Below, one piece after another: positions 63,919-64,000 of a stretch of DNA of 64,000 bases (its first letter is position 1; every line of letters starts with the position of its first letter). The notes under the pieces are model-generated. The model was not told where the DNA came from. It was given only the letters and a program-made list of their open reading frames with translations, and searched no databases. This DNA is from Pseudomonas monteilii NBRC 103158 = DSM 14164 (GTDB taxonomy: Bacteria > Pseudomonadota > Gammaproteobacteria > Pseudomonadales > Pseudomonadaceae): the NCBI RefSeq assembly GCF_000730605.1, contig NZ_BBIS01000022.1, positions 51,418-115,417 on the forward strand, given 5' to 3'. The position numbers were made by a program, and so were the translations under genes.

Positions 63919-64000
63919 GTAAGGTTTGCTCGCGGGTCATATGCATTAGGGCTCTGGGCCTCTACGCCGTTGCTCCTGGGCGATAAGTGGTGCCCTAGGG

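Overview
The window looks like chromosome of a Pseudomonas, most likely the P. putida group. The signs are a high-GC core, the order nadD-rsfS-rlmH-mrdA-rodA-mltB-rlpA-dacA-ybeD-lipB-lipA, a thiD-linked LadS-type sensor kinase, and P. putida-style REP hairpins (repeats around a GCGGGC/GCCCGC core). No rRNA, tRNA or CRISPR array was seen.

Positions 1-38 kb are conserved core. The first 9.8 kb is one long plus-strand run for NAD synthesis, ribosome maturation, the rod-shape peptidoglycan machinery and lipoate. Next come an LD-carboxypeptidase, a second MltB-type transglycosylase, arfA (ribosome rescue, with a hairpin inside its 3' end), holA, lptE and leuS. The lnt-corC-ybeY-phoH block follows; miaB, usually beside phoH, is absent from its expected place. 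Then hemL-thiE-thiD, the LadS-like kinase (no receiver domain), an AidB-like flavoprotein, AMP nucleosidase, a frameshifted rluE-type pseudouridine synthase, an Lrp-type regulator, a highly structured RNA candidate ending in a strong terminator, a cation efflux pump and the helicase gene hrpB.

At about 38.37 kb hrpB loses its normal last codons. A low-GC, four-gene operon follows: three different tyrosine recombinases and a small helix-turn-helix/coiled-coil protein, with overlapping or near-touching genes. This matches the ginABCD hallmark of GInt genomic islands. Directly behind it is a second, complete but diverged hrpB. The two hrpB 3' ends carry imperfect direct repeats, so excision between them would restore a full-length hrpB. 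From 47 to 51 kb there is more accessory DNA: a regulator with two DNA-binding domains, several orphan genes, a metallophosphoesterase, an AT-rich patch with inverted repeats, and a histidine-kinase fragment.

Positions 51.3-64 kb are an accessory stress block of single genes and short operons: glutathione-independent-type formaldehyde dehydrogenase, hemerythrin, GH15 glycosidase, DUF421 membrane protein, CinA-type amidase, short-chain dehydrogenase, DJ-1/PfpI protein, small disordered proteins, DUF2188, a helix-hairpin-helix protein, two single-domain response regulators, a low-affinity iron permease-like protein and a CPA1 cation/proton antiporter. All assignments rest on reading motifs and gene order; no database search was run.
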